Assembly: GCF_001006005.1 (NCBI RefSeq)
Contig: NZ_CP011254.1
Location: 4,340,001 to 4,404,000 of the forward strand
Direction of reading: 5' to 3'
From: Serratia fonticola
GTDB taxonomy: Bacteria; Pseudomonadota; Gammaproteobacteria; Enterobacterales; Enterobacteriaceae
DNA length: 64,000 nt
In this document: positions 1 through 7,539 of the stretch, one piece after another
Layout of the letters: each line of letters begins with the position of its first letter
Position numbering within the stretch: position 1 is the stretch's first letter
Position numbers and translations under genes: made by a program
The notes under the pieces: model-generated
Seen by the model: the letters and a program-made list of their open reading frames with translations, nothing else
Told to the model about the DNA's origin: nothing
Databases searched by the model: none

Positions 1-1
1 C

Positions 2-802
2 CTGGAGCCGGAACTGGCCGAATTCAAGGCGGGTACCTACCGTTTAACCCCGGGGATGACGGTGCGCCAGATGCTGAAACTGTTGGCAAGCGGCAAAGAA
101 GCCCAGTTCAGCGCACGCTTTATCGAGGGTTCGCGTCTGAAAGATTGGCTGCAGGTGCTGCAAGAGTCGAAATATGTCAAACATACCCTGGCAGGTAAAA
201 GCGAGGCGGAAATCGCCAAGGAGCTGGGGCTACCGGAAGGTGGCGTGCTGGAAGGTCGTTTGTATCCAGATACCTATCTCTATACGGCGGGAACCACCGA
301 TCAGGCATTGTTAAAGCGCTCGCAGTTGCGGATGTACAAGGCATTGCAGGACGTTTGGCATGCGCGAGACACCAGCTTGCCATACAAAACGCCGGAAGAG
401 TTGCTGACGATGGCTTCGATCGTTGAGAAAGAGACTGCCGTAGCGGAGGAACGCACCAAGGTCGCTTCGGTGTTTATCAATCGCCTGCGTTTGGGCATGC
501 GTTTGCAAACCGATCCTACCGTGATCTACGGCATGGGCGACAGTTATACCGGTAACATCACCCGTAAGGATCTGGAGACGGCAACTCCCTATAACACCTA
601 TGTGATCAGCGGCCTACCGCCAACGCCGATCGCCATGCCGAGCCGTGCTTCATTGGAAGCTGCCGCCAATCCGGCTAAAACCGATTATTTGTACTTTGTT
701 GCCGACGGAAAGGGTGGCCATACGTTCACCACCAACCTGGCAAGCCATAATGCTGCGGTGCGTGTCTATCGGCAGGTACAAAAGGAAAAGAATGAAAAGT
801 AA
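2..802 (+). CDS. mltG: Endolytic murein transglycosylase MltG (5' end outside window)
   Basis: C-terminal part of the YceG/MltG family, an inner-membrane lytic transglycosylase that cuts nascent peptidoglycan strands and so ends glycan polymerisation. The open frame runs from base 2 without a stop, so the start and membrane anchor lie upstream of the window. The catalytic region is visible around [13 protein letters not shown], where the Glu after the hydrophobic strand fits the family's catalytic residue, followed by a conserved [20 protein letters not shown] segment. It is the first gene of an mltG-tmk-holB-ycfH run as in E. coli and overlaps tmk by 11 bases, which suggests translational coupling. 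Confidence 0.95.
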   Translation: MEPELAEFKAGTYRLTPGMTVRQMLKLLASGKEAQFSARFIEGSRLKDWLQVLQESKYVKHTLAGKSEAEIAKELGLPEGGVLEGRLYPDTYLYTAGTTDQALLKRSQLRMYKALQDVWHARDTSLPYKTPEELLTMASIVEKETAVAEERTKVASVFINRLRLGMRLQTDPTVIYGMGDSYTGNITRKDLETATPYNTYVISGLPPTPIAMPSRASLEAAANPAKTDYLYFVADGKGGHTFTTNLASHNAAVRVYRQVQKEKNEK

Positions 803-1430
803 CTTTGTAGTGATTGAAGGGTTGGAAGGCGCGGGTAAAACCACCGCGCGCAATACAGTGGTCAACGTGCTTAACGAGCAGGGTATTAACGACATTGTGT
901 TTACCCGTGAACCGGGCGGTACGCCACTGGCGGAGAAGCTGCGCGAGCTGTTTAAATGCGGCTCAGATGGCGATTTGCCGACCATCAAGGCGGAGCTGCT
1001 GATGATATATGCCGCGCGGGTGCAACTGGTGGAAACCGTGATCCAACCTGCGTTGGCGCGGGGAGCCTGGGTGGTAGGCGATCGTCACGATCTTTCCGCA
1101 CAAGCCTATCAGGGCGGGGGCCGGGGAATCGACCCACACTTGATGAGTTCGCTGCGTGATACGGTATTGGGTGACTTCCGCCCCGACCTGACCCTTTATC
1201 TCGACTTACCGCCGTCGGTGGGCCTGCAAAGGGCACGCGCGCGCGGAGAGTTGGACCGTATTGAGCAAGAAGCGCTGCCGTTCTTTGAACGTACCCGCGC
1301 GCGCTATCTTGAACTGGCGGCTCAGGATGCGAGCATCGTTACCATAGATGCGGCACAAACGCTGGAACAGGTCACTGCCGATATTCGCCAGGTGGTTGTA
1401 CAGTGGCTGCAACAGCAGGAAGGAGCGTAA
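792..1430 (+). CDS. tmk: Thymidylate kinase
   Basis: Phosphorylates dTMP to dTDP with ATP in the cytoplasm, an essential step of dTTP synthesis. The 212-residue length fits the family. The P-loop [10 protein letters not shown] lies at residues 9-18, and [19 protein letters not shown] carries the substrate-binding Arg and the lid region. The ATG at 792 was chosen over longer in-frame starts because it gives the family N-terminus [10 protein letters not shown] and overlaps the end of mltG. The stop codon shares its last A with the ATG of holB (TAATG), so the two are coupled. Confidence 0.97.
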   Translation: MKSNFVVIEGLEGAGKTTARNTVVNVLNEQGINDIVFTREPGGTPLAEKLRELFKCGSDGDLPTIKAELLMIYAARVQLVETVIQPALARGAWVVGDRHDLSAQAYQGGGRGIDPHLMSSLRDTVLGDFRPDLTLYLDLPPSVGLQRARARGELDRIEQEALPFFERTRARYLELAAQDASIVTIDAAQTLEQVTADIRQVVVQWLQQQEGA

Positions 1431-2437
1431 TGAACTGGTACCCGTGGCTTAACGCTCCCTATCGTCATTTGGTGGGGCAGTATGCGGCTGGGCGTGGCCA
1501 TCACGCATTACTGCTGCATGCGGCGGTGGGCAACGGCGATGCTGAGCTACTCTATGCCCTGAGCCGTTGGCTGATCTGCCAAAAGCGCAATGGTGAAAAG
1601 AGCTGCGGTGAGTGCCACAGCTGCCGGTTGATGCTGGCAGGCAACCATCCGGACTACCACGTACTGGCTCCGGAAAAGGGCAAAAGTAGCTTGGGTATCG
1701 AACCGATCCGCCAAGTGATTGAGGTCCTCTATTCCCATGCCCAGCAGGGGGGAGCAAAGGTGGTGTGGCTATCGCAGGCAGAACTGTTGACCGAGGCCGC
1801 CGCCAACGCCTTGCTGAAAACCCTGGAAGAGCCTCCGGCCAATACCTACTTCCTGCTAGGCTGCCGTGAGCCCTCACGCCTGTTGGCGACGCTGCGTAGC
1901 CGCTGTTTCTACTGGCATCTGGCCAGCCCAGATGAACAGCTTAGTCTGCAATGGCTTAACCGCCAGGGTGTGGGCAATCCGGTCGATCGTCTGACCGCAT
2001 TACGCTTGCATGACGGTGCTCCACTCGCTGCCGAACAGTTGCTGCAACCGAATCGCTGGCAACAGCGGGCCGCACTGTGTAACGCCTTGAGCGCCGCTTT
2101 GCCGCAGTGCGATATGTTGGCCCTGTTGCCGGCACTGAACCATGACGACGTGGCGGACCGGCTACACTGGTTATGCGCGCTACTGATGGATGCTATGAAA
2201 TACCAGCAGGGTGCCGCGAACTATGCTCTGAACCAGGATCAATTGCCGCTGGTCCAGCAGTTGGCCAGCCGTTTGAGCAGCGTTTCGCTCCAGCAAATCA
2301 TGCAGCAGTGGCTTAACTGCCGCCATCAGTTACTCAGCGTGGTCGGCGTTAATCGCGAGCTGTTGCTGACAGAACAGTTACTCGGTTGGGAGCAGATGCT
2401 CGGCACTACCGGTTACTCATCCCCTCATTCGTTGTAA
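1430..2437 (+). CDS. holB: DNA polymerase III subunit delta'
   Basis: Delta' is the fixed part of the clamp-loader complex that places the beta sliding clamp on primed DNA. At 335 residues it has the usual length. The start [11 protein letters not shown] matches the family, and a cysteine cluster (CQKRNGEKSCGECHSC) forms the expected zinc-binding module near residues 50-65. LLKTLEEPP and the SRC motif in LRSRCFYW follow, as in clamp-loader AAA+ proteins. The start overlaps the tmk stop by one base. ycfH follows after 14 bases in the same operon. Confidence 0.96.
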   Translation: MNWYPWLNAPYRHLVGQYAAGRGHHALLLHAAVGNGDAELLYALSRWLICQKRNGEKSCGECHSCRLMLAGNHPDYHVLAPEKGKSSLGIEPIRQVIEVLYSHAQQGGAKVVWLSQAELLTEAAANALLKTLEEPPANTYFLLGCREPSRLLATLRSRCFYWHLASPDEQLSLQWLNRQGVGNPVDRLTALRLHDGAPLAAEQLLQPNRWQQRAALCNALSAALPQCDMLALLPALNHDDVADRLHWLCALLMDAMKYQQGAANYALNQDQLPLVQQLASRLSSVSLQQIMQQWLNCRHQLLSVVGVNRELLLTEQLLGWEQMLGTTGYSSPHSL

Positions 2438-2451
2438 AAGAGTTAATTATC

Positions 2452-3228
2452 ATGTTATTAGTAGATTCTCACTGCCACCTCGACAGCCTGGACTTCGCCA
2501 CCTTGCACCACAGCGTGGACGATGCTCTGGTCAAAGCCAAAGCGCAGGATGTGGGCTTTGTACTGGCGGTTGCCACCACGCTGCCGGGTTACCAGGCGAT
2601 GACCCAGCTGATCGGTCAACGTAACGATGTTGCCTTCTCCTGTGGCGTTCATCCGTTGAATCTGGAGGGGGGCTACGATTATGCCGAACTGCGCAGTCTG
2701 GCAGCGGCAGAGCAGGTGGTTGCCCTGGGGGAAACCGGGCTGGATTACTTTTATCAGAAAGACAATATCCCGTTACAGCAAGAGTCGTTCCGCCAACATA
2801 TTCGTATTGGCCGGGATCTCAACAAGCCGGTGATTGTGCATACGCGTGACGCGCGTGACGATACGTTGGCCATTCTGCGCGAAGAGAACGCACAGGATTG
2901 CGGCGGCGTGCTGCATTGCTTCACCGAAGATTTGCCAACGGCGAAAGCCTTGCTCGATCTGGGCTTCTATATCTCGTTCTCCGGTATTGTCACTTTCCGT
3001 AACGCCGAGCCGCTGCGCGAGGTAGCCCGCTATGTGCCATTGGATCGCATGCTGGTGGAAACCGACTCGCCATACCTGGCGCCGGTACCTCATCGCGGCA
3101 AAGAAAACCAACCCGCCTATGTGCGTGACGTCGCAGAATACCTGGCCGTGTTGAAGGGCGTCAGCCTGGAAAACCTGGCGCAGGCGACCACTGCCAACTT
3201 TTCACGTTTGTTTCACATCGAACTCTGA
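2452..3228 (+). CDS. ycfH: TatD-family metal-dependent hydrolase YcfH
   Basis: Member of the TatD deoxyribonuclease family, cytoplasmic, with a TIM-barrel fold. Metal-ligand motif DSHCHLD begins at residue 5, a GETGLDY strand carries the catalytic Glu, and the C-terminal ETDSPYLAP motif is intact. The 258-residue length fits. The ATG at 2452 gives the expected N-terminus MLLVDSHCHLD; the longer frame from 2386 runs inside holB and is not used. Its natural substrate is unsettled; nuclease and DNA-repair roles are known for relatives. It closes the mltG-tmk-holB-ycfH operon. Confidence 0.93.
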   Translation: MLLVDSHCHLDSLDFATLHHSVDDALVKAKAQDVGFVLAVATTLPGYQAMTQLIGQRNDVAFSCGVHPLNLEGGYDYAELRSLAAAEQVVALGETGLDYFYQKDNIPLQQESFRQHIRIGRDLNKPVIVHTRDARDDTLAILREENAQDCGGVLHCFTEDLPTAKALLDLGFYISFSGIVTFRNAEPLREVARYVPLDRMLVETDSPYLAPVPHRGKENQPAYVRDVAEYLAVLKGVSLENLAQATTANFSRLFHIEL

Positions 3229-3402
3229 TCCTTCGTCTAGGCTTAGCGAAACGCTGGCGATAATCTAATTCTTTTTAAGCTCGTAATTAATCCTCGAAAC
3301 GGGTAATGTTCCCACCCGTTTCAGGGGAGCGGCCGGGCAAATTTTCATCTTTCTTCACAAAAAGTAGACGATTTTTGAAAAATGGCCGGTCAGATTCATC
3401 GA

Positions 3403-3460
3403 AACGTGACTGCCATCAAACATTGTTCAGGGTATTTATTTTACTCTGCGTAAAAATTAA
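3403..3460 (+). promoter_or_regulatory. ptsG promoter with CRP site and Mlc-like operator
   Basis: The 339-base gap between ycfH and ptsG holds the ptsG control region. A CRP-like site AACGTGACTGCCATCAAACA (core CGTGA-N6-TCAAA, 3405-3420) resembles the E. coli ptsG site. Downstream, an AT-rich element with TTATTTTACTCTGCGTAAAA (3437-3456) looks like the Mlc operator that overlaps the E. coli ptsG start. Placing the CRP centre at -40.5 predicts a transcript start near 3453, inside this element. This predicts activation by cAMP-CRP and glucose-relieved repression by Mlc. Sites were assigned by eye from memory of E. coli. Confidence 0.72.
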
Positions 3461-3462
3461 AG

Positions 3463-3478
3463 GGGTGCTCAGACACCC
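3463..3478 (+). other. Hairpin at the 5' end of the ptsG leader RNA
   Basis: GGGTG (3463-3467) pairs with CACCC (3474-3478) around a six-base loop, just after the predicted transcript start. E. coli ptsG mRNA has a similar GGGCGC...GCCC hairpin at its 5' end. It may stabilise the message. Confidence 0.5.
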
Positions 3479-3545
3479 TGAAAATGCAGGGGTTTTCTCT
3501 CCCCCCTCTGCAACGCGAAAATTCGCGAGAAGTAGCAAAGCACTA

Positions 3546-3561
3546 TTACTCAGGAGCACAC
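3546..3561 (+). promoter_or_regulatory. SgrS small-RNA pairing site over the ptsG ribosome binding site
   Basis: TTACTCAGGAGCACAC just upstream of the ptsG ATG closely matches the E. coli ptsG segment that base-pairs with SgrS under glucose-phosphate stress. It contains the AGGAG ribosome binding site (3552-3556), so pairing would block translation. SgrS itself is not in this window; use of the site is inferred from conservation. Confidence 0.65.
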
Positions 3562-3567
3562 TCAACT

Positions 3568-5001
3568 ATGTTCAAGAACGCATTTGCCAACCTGCAAAAA
3601 GTAGGTAAATCGCTGATGCTGCCGGTTTCCGTATTGCCTATCGCAGGTATCCTGCTGGGCGTCGGTTCCGCCAACTTTAGCTGGCTACCGCTGGTAGTCT
3701 CACACGTGATGGCGGAAGCCGGCGGTTCCGTATTCGCCAATATGCCGTTGATCTTCGCTATCGGTGTTGCCCTGGGCTTCACTAACAACGACGGCGTTTC
3801 TGCATTGGCCGCGGTAGTGGCTTACGGCATCATGGTGAAAACCATGGCCGTGGTTGCGCCGCTGGTGCTGCATTTGCCAGCCGAAGAGATTGCGGCCAAA
3901 CACCTGGCGGATACCGGTGTGCTCGGAGGGATTATCTCCGGTGCCATTGCTGCCTACATGTTTAACCGCTTCTTCCGTATTCAACTGCCAGAATACCTGG
4001 GCTTCTTTGCCGGTAAGCGTTTTGTGCCGATCATCTCTGGTCTGGCCGCTATCATTCTGGGTGTGATCCTCTCCTTCATCTGGCCGCCAATCGGTACGGC
4101 TATCCAGACCTTCTCCGAATGGGCGGCTTATCAGAACCCAGTGGTGGCATTCGGTATCTACGGTTTTGTTGAGCGTGCGCTGGTACCGTTTGGTCTGCAC
4201 CACATCTGGAACGTTCCGTTCCAAATGCAGATTGGTGAATATACCAATGCGGCCGGTCAAGTGTTCCACGGCGACATTCCGCGTTACATGGCGGGTGACC
4301 CAACTGCGGGTATGCTGTCTGGTGGCTTCCTGTTCAAAATGTATGGTCTGCCTGCTGCCGCGATTGCCATCTGGCACTCAGCCAAGCCGGAAAACCGTGC
4401 CAAAGTCGGCGGTATCATGATCTCCGCTGCGCTGACCTCGTTCCTGACCGGTATTACCGAGCCGATCGAGTTCTCCTTCATGTTCGTTGCGCCGATCCTG
4501 TACGTAATCCATGCGATCCTGGCCGGCCTGGCGTTCCCAATCTGTATTCTGTTGGGGATGCGTGACGGTACCAGCTTCTCACACGGCCTGATCGACTTCA
4601 TCGTACTGAGCGGCAACAGCAGCAAAATCTGGCTGTTCCCAATCGTTGGTGTCATCTACGGCTTGGTGTACTACACCATCTTCCGCGTGCTGATTGCCAA
4701 ACTGGATCTGAAAACCCCTGGCCGTGAAGACAATGCTTCCGAGCAGGTGGCTCAGGGTGGCTCTGAAATGTCTGCTGCGCTGGTTCAGGCATTCGGCGGT
4801 AAAGAGAACATTACCAACCTGGATGCCTGTATTACCCGTCTGCGCGTTAGCGTGGCCGACGTATCCAAGGTTGACCAGGCTGGTCTGAAGAAACTGGGTG
4901 CTGCCGGTGTGGTTGTGGCTGGCTCAGGCGTTCAGGCGATCTTTGGTACCAAATCCGACAACCTGAAAACCGATATGGATGAATACATCCGTAACCACTG
5001 A
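3568..5001 (+). CDS. ptsG: PTS glucose transporter subunit IIBC
   Basis: Inner-membrane glucose permease of the phosphotransferase system: the IIC domain transports glucose while the IIB domain phosphorylates it with phosphate from IIA-Glc (Crr). The 477 residues match the family. About ten hydrophobic segments precede a linker near residue 390, then IIB with the phosphorylated Cys in [16 protein letters not shown] at 3568 gives [20 protein letters not shown], the family start, behind AGGAG; an upstream in-frame ATG at 3484 lies in the leader and lacks a plausible ribosome site. The gene is monocistronic, with its own promoter and terminator. Confidence 0.97.
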   Translation: MFKNAFANLQKVGKSLMLPVSVLPIAGILLGVGSANFSWLPLVVSHVMAEAGGSVFANMPLIFAIGVALGFTNNDGVSALAAVVAYGIMVKTMAVVAPLVLHLPAEEIAAKHLADTGVLGGIISGAIAAYMFNRFFRIQLPEYLGFFAGKRFVPIISGLAAIILGVILSFIWPPIGTAIQTFSEWAAYQNPVVAFGIYGFVERALVPFGLHHIWNVPFQMQIGEYTNAAGQVFHGDIPRYMAGDPTAGMLSGGFLFKMYGLPAAAIAIWHSAKPENRAKVGGIMISAALTSFLTGITEPIEFSFMFVAPILYVIHAILAGLAFPICILLGMRDGTSFSHGLIDFIVLSGNSSKIWLFPIVGVIYGLVYYTIFRVLIAKLDLKTPGREDNASEQVAQGGSEMSAALVQAFGGKENITNLDACITRLRVSVADVSKVDQAGLKKLGAAGVVVAGSGVQAIFGTKSDNLKTDMDEYIRNH

Positions 5002-5021
5002 TTCAGGTAGGGGAGTTAATG

Positions 5022-5046
5022 GGGAGACTTAGGTCTCCCTTTTTTT
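5022..5046 (+). terminator. Rho-independent terminator of ptsG
   Basis: GGGAGAC (5022-5028), loop TTAG, GTCTCCC (5033-5039), then seven T. It starts 20 bases after the ptsG stop. Confidence 0.92.
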
Positions 5047-5154
5047 ATGCACTTTTCTGAGCTAGTCACCGTTATTGACATGAGTTCGGTATTAAGTTTA
5101 TATCCGTTAGTACAAAAAATTAGCTTCATGAAGCCAGCCAGAAGGACATTGGCG

Positions 5155-5664
5155 ATGAAAAAATACTCTTATCCTTATCTTTTTAGCGTGACGATATTAT
5201 TTTTGGGATTCGTTTTCGGGATGATGCTATGGCATGGTGAGATCTATCGTCAAACCTTTCTGAATCGGACAAGTGTGCGTTATATGCTTGTGACGGCGCT
5301 GGCACTGGCTTTACTTATCTCACTTTTGATTATCAGACGTGGCGTGTTTAACAGCAGTAAATTTGTTGATTATATCAAGCTGTATGCCGCTATCAGCATC
5401 GTAACGGCGTTTGTCGCTATCATGTTATTAATAACGGCCACTTACTATCTCCCCGGTAAAACATCTTCATATACTACGACGTATTCCTATGCCTACGGGA
5501 GTCGCAGCAGCTGCGCTGGGGCAGAAGTTAATGATGCAGATTTAGGCATAAGTATTAGAGTATGTCATCCCGTGGGTAACTATGAGTTTAATAACAAGAT
5601 ATATATTGAAAAACGAACTAATGCCCTTGGTATGGTAGTGACTTACGCTATAACTTTCCCTTAA
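5155..5664 (+). CDS. Hypothetical AT-rich membrane protein
   Basis: I do not recognise a family. The 169-residue product has three strongly hydrophobic segments, near residues 8-26, 43-61 and 72-96. These are followed by a polar C-terminal tail of about 70 residues with a Ser/Thr/Tyr-rich stretch (SSYTTTYSYAYGS) and two Cys (SCAGAEV and RVCHPVG) that could form a disulfide outside the membrane. ATG 5155 was preferred because AAGGA lies 8 bases upstream and MKKYSYPYLF is a typical membrane start; the frame is also open from 5047. The gene is visibly richer in A+T than ptsG, is absent from this place in E. coli, and sits next to a duplicated toxin locus, which suggests transfer. Confidence 0.6.
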   Translation: MKKYSYPYLFSVTILFLGFVFGMMLWHGEIYRQTFLNRTSVRYMLVTALALALLISLLIIRRGVFNSSKFVDYIKLYAAISIVTAFVAIMLLITATYYLPGKTSSYTTTYSYAYGSRSSCAGAEVNDADLGISIRVCHPVGNYEFNNKIYIEKRTNALGMVVTYAITFP

Positions 5665-5749
5665 AGGTGGCACGTCGTCGATAATAAGTGGCTATGGGAA
5701 GGGGGATAGCGGTAGTTAAAGGCGGGGAAAGTCTTCTTTTTTGATGGAG

Positions 5750-5765
5750 GGGTGCTCATGGATCT
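5750..5765 (-). other. fbi-like 3' element of hok1 mRNA
   Basis: Read on the minus strand this is AGATCCATGAGCACCC. It is complementary to the predicted mRNA 5' end GGGTGCTCTGGATCT (6102-6116, minus) over 15 pairs with one bulged base. In the hok family this fold-back inhibition keeps the full-length mRNA silent until 3' trimming. Confidence 0.7.
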
Positions 5766-5783
5766 CTGCTCAAACAACCAACA

Positions 5784-5801
5784 GGCGGGGCAAGCCCCGC
5801 C
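5784..5801 (-). other. GC-rich hairpin in the hok1 mRNA 3' region
   Basis: GGCGGGGC and GCCCCGCC form a perfect stem of seven to eight pairs, 12 bases beyond the hok1 stop. There is no T-run, so it is more likely a structural hairpin ahead of the 3' end than the terminator itself. Copy 2 has the same hairpin at 6380-6397. Confidence 0.6.
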
Positions 5802-5812
5802 GTTGGGTTGCC

Positions 5813-5965
5813 TTACCTTGCGGGTTCGTAAGCCATCATGGCCGCAACCTCCGTTTCTCCGCTACGAATGCGGATCTCACAGAGTCTTTTCCTGGTCATC
5901 CAGGTAAACACCAGTACGGTGATACAGAGAATAACCAAGGCCATTACTACTAACTTTTGCGGCAT
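5813..5965 (-). CDS. hok: Hok/Gef-family type I toxin, copy 1
   Basis: A 50-residue membrane toxin of the Hok/Gef/HokC family. An N-terminal hydrophobic segment (KLVVMALVILCITVLVFTW) is followed by the family signature TRKRLCEIRIR with the conserved Cys, then EVAAMMAYEPAR. Such peptides insert in the inner membrane and depolarise it. The start is ATG 5965; a longer in-frame start at 6022 corresponds to mok. Predicted mRNA runs from about 6116 to about 5748: -10 TAAAAT (6128-6123, minus) and -35 TTATTA with a 17-base spacer fit a promoter. Complementary mRNA ends and an antisense RNA complete a hok/sok system. Whether this copy is active is unknown. Confidence 0.9.
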   Translation of the reverse strand: MPQKLVVMALVILCITVLVFTWMTRKRLCEIRIRSGETEVAAMMAYEPAR

Positions 5966-6022
5966 GATAGCCTCCTTGTCCTTGCCTTTCGGCGGGTAAG
6001 AGGCTACCTTTATGGTGTTCAT
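5813..6022 (-). CDS. mok: Mok leader frame in frame with hok1
   Basis: An ATG at 6022 opens a 69-codon frame that reads MNTIKVASYPPKGKDKEAI and continues through hok1. This mirrors E. coli mokC/hokC, where the 69-residue MokC extends HokC upstream in the same frame. In the family, translation of mok opens the hok ribosome site, and Sok RNA blocks mok rather than hok directly. A second ATG 4 bases upstream (6026) starts a different frame that overlaps hok out of phase, as in plasmid R1, so the true leader start is not certain. Confidence 0.65.
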   Translation of the reverse strand: MNTIKVASYPPKGKDKEAIMPQKLVVMALVILCITVLVFTWMTRKRLCEIRIRSGETEVAAMMAYEPAR

Positions 6023-6067
6023 GCATAAGAGTGGCCTCGGGTTGATTTACATCGATTCGGGGCTTTT
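5982..6067 (+). ncRNA. sok: Sok-type antisense RNA 1 with promoter and terminator
   Basis: On the plus strand, opposite the mok start, -35 TTGCCT (5982-5987) and -10 TACCTT (6005-6010) are separated by 17 bases. They predict a short RNA from about 6017. It ends in a stem GCCTCG (6034-6039) / CGGGGC (6058-6063) followed by TTTT. GGCCTCGGGTTGAT and TCGGGGCTTTT match my memory of E. coli sokC. The RNA of about 50 bases would cover the mok initiation region (6022-6026). Confidence 0.8.
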
Positions 6068-6345
6068 CTCTTTCTATCCCTTGCTAATGCTCAGGACAAA
6101 AAGATCCAGAGCACCCACGTGAATTTTACCCCTAATCCTGCCTGGTAATAAATCAGCGCTTTGTTACATAGAACAATTAAGCTGAACCGGCTCAGTGCTC
6201 ATCCTTGTTGTTTATTGGTTTTTTGCCCGTTTCTTGCGGTGACTAACCTCTATATAAAACATTTATTTTTTTACACCTATTTTTCTTATATATGCTATGG
6301 CGGCTGCGGGCTCTTTTGTATGGAATTGTTTAACAAGATAGGGAG

Positions 6346-6361
6346 GGGCGCTCATGGATCT
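6346..6361 (-). other. fbi-like 3' element of hok2 mRNA
   Basis: Minus-strand AGATCCATGAGCGCCC pairs with the hok2 mRNA 5' end GGGTGCTCTGGATCT (6698-6712). The one change from copy 1 (A to G in this strand) turns a U-A pair into a U-G wobble, so fold-back is kept. Confidence 0.65.
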
Positions 6362-6408
6362 CTGCTCAAACAACCAACAGGCGGGGCAAGCCCCGCCGTT
6401 GGGTTGCC

Positions 6409-6561
6409 TTACCTTGCGGATTCGTAAGCCATCATGGCCGCAACCTCCGTTTCTCCGCTACGAATGCGGATCTCACAGAGTCTTTTCCTGGTCATCCAGG
6501 TAAACACCAGTACGGTGATACAGAGAATAACCAGGGCCATTACTACTAATTTTTGCGGCAT
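6409..6561 (-). CDS. hok: Hok/Gef-family type I toxin, copy 2
   Basis: Second 50-residue Hok peptide. By my reading it differs from copy 1 only near the C-terminus, where AYEPAR becomes AYESAR. The hydrophobic segment and the TRKRLCEIRIR signature are the same. The start is ATG 6561, with -10 TAAAAT (6724-6719, minus) and a predicted mRNA start near 6712. Unlike copy 1 there is no in-frame mok ATG: the position equal to 6022 reads TCC and no ATG, GTG or TTG follows before hok. A frame from ATG 6622 overlaps hok out of phase and could serve as the leader. The toxin frame itself is intact. Confidence 0.87.
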   Translation of the reverse strand: MPQKLVVMALVILCITVLVFTWMTRKRLCEIRIRSGETEVAAMMAYESAR

Positions 6562-6577
6562 GATAGCCTCCTTGTCC

Positions 6578-6663
6578 TTGCCTTTCGGCGGGTAAGAGGC
6601 TACCTTTATGTTGTTGGAGCATAAGAGTGGCCTCGGGTTGATTTACATCGATTCGGGGCTTTT
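6578..6663 (+). ncRNA. sok: Sok-type antisense RNA 2 with promoter and terminator
   Basis: Same layout as copy 1: -35 TTGCCT (6578-6583), 17-base spacer, -10 TACCTT (6601-6606), predicted start near 6613, terminator stem 6630-6659 and TTTT. The 5' end differs: copy 1 reads ATGGTGTTCATGCATAAG where copy 2 reads ATGTTGTTGGAGCATAAG, so the part expected to recognise the target first is changed. Confidence 0.75.
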
Positions 6664-6877
6664 CTCTTTCTATCCCTTGCTAATGCTCAGGACAAAAAGA
6701 TCCAGAGCACCCACGCGAATTTTACCCCTAATCCTGCCTGGTAATAAATCAGCGCTTTGGTACATATAACAAGTAAGCTGAACCGGTTCAGTGTACATCC
6801 TGCTTAATTTGTTGGTTTTTTTCCCTGTTTATTGCGATGCTGATGGCAGTCCATAGATCGCAGCAAAAGAGGGAACA

Positions 6878-7474
6878 ATGCCCAACCCATCCGTGCTCAA
6901 ACCACCAACGTTGATCGGCAATCAAATCGAACTTCGGCCATTGCAGCCAGAGCACCGTGAGGCAATGCTGAGCGCGGCTGCTGATGGCGAACTGTGGAAC
7001 CTGAAGGTTACCGCAGTGCCGAGTACCAGCACGATCGACAGCTATATCGCCACCGCCATGGCAGGCCGTGATGCCGGTTCCATGCTGCCATTTGTCATTG
7101 TTCAGCAGGCTAGCGGCCGCATTATCGGCAGCGCCCGTTTCTGGAAAATCGACCGGACTAATCGCAAAATGGAAATCGGCCACACCTGGTTGAGCCAATC
7201 GGTGCAGCGCACCGGCGTGAATACCGAAGCGAAATACCTACTGCTCGGCTATGCCTTTGAAGTATTACAGGCGGTACGTGTACAGTTCACCACCGACGAA
7301 CTGAACGACAGGTCACGCGCGGCAATTCTGCGGATTGGTGCAAAGCAGGAGGGGATTGTACGCCATGAACGCATCATGCCCGACGGGCGTAAACGTAACT
7401 CGGTCAGGTTCAGCATTATCGATGATGAATGGTGTGAGGTGAAAGCCAGGCTGGAAGTTTTGCTGAAGCGCTAA
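6878..7474 (+). CDS. GNAT-family N-acetyltransferase (RimJ/RimL type)
   Basis: A 198-residue GNAT protein resembling RimJ/RimL-like acetyltransferases that use acetyl-CoA. An N-terminal IELRPLQPEH strand-helix, the central FVIVQQASGRIIGSARF strands, and a region IGHTWLSQSVQRTGVNTEAK near the acetyl-CoA pyrophosphate-binding motif are visible. ARG..NGAS-like C-terminal features (AAILRIGAKQEGIVRHE) fit the subfamily. GAGGGA upstream supports ATG 6878. It lies right after the hok/sok pair and before a dispersed palindrome, with no functional partner in view. Substrate unknown: protein N-terminus, antibiotic or small amine are all possible. Confidence 0.85.
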   Translation: MPNPSVLKPPTLIGNQIELRPLQPEHREAMLSAAADGELWNLKVTAVPSTSTIDSYIATAMAGRDAGSMLPFVIVQQASGRIIGSARFWKIDRTNRKMEIGHTWLSQSVQRTGVNTEAKYLLLGYAFEVLQAVRVQFTTDELNDRSRAAILRIGAKQEGIVRHERIMPDGRKRNSVRFSIIDDEWCEVKARLEVLLKR

Positions 7475-7506
7475 ACTCGAGGAGCAAACAGTGGCAAGAT
7501 CTCAAC

Positions 7507-7530
7507 GGGCGCAGCATGCAGCGCCCCTAC
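7507..7530. repeat. Dispersed palindrome, family A (GGGCGCAGCATGC type)
   Basis: GGGCGCAGCATGCAGCGCCC plus CTAC, between the convergent ends of the GNAT and SDR genes. Near-identical copies lie at 38932-38954, 39093-39115, 44125-44148, 44181-44204 and 49561-49585, with a half copy at 57305-57316. Stem GGGCGC/GCGCCC flanks a GCATGC centre. It resembles REP-type extragenic repeats. Confidence 0.75.
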
Positions 7531-7539
7531 AGCAGCCTT

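Larger units (their letters stand above)
5748..6239. repeat. Direct repeat copy 1 (hok/sok locus)
   Basis: About 490 bases that recur 596 bases downstream (6344-6835) with very few differences over the first 430 bases and growing divergence at the distal end. Each copy holds a complete hok-type locus on the minus strand and a Sok-type RNA on the plus strand. Confidence 0.93.
6344..6835. repeat. Direct repeat copy 2 (hok/sok locus)
   Basis: Second copy of the 490-base unit. The offset to copy 1 is exactly 596 bases from the left edge through the hok promoter. The roughly 100-base spacer between the copies (6240-6343) is AT-rich and unique. Confidence 0.93.

Noticed and set aside
6161..6427. 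An 88-codon frame on the plus strand spanning the gap between the hok copies
   Set aside because: It crosses the hok1 promoter side, the unique AT-rich spacer and the hok2 3' hairpin, has no ribosome site and resembles nothing known. The minus-strand hok genes explain the conserved parts.
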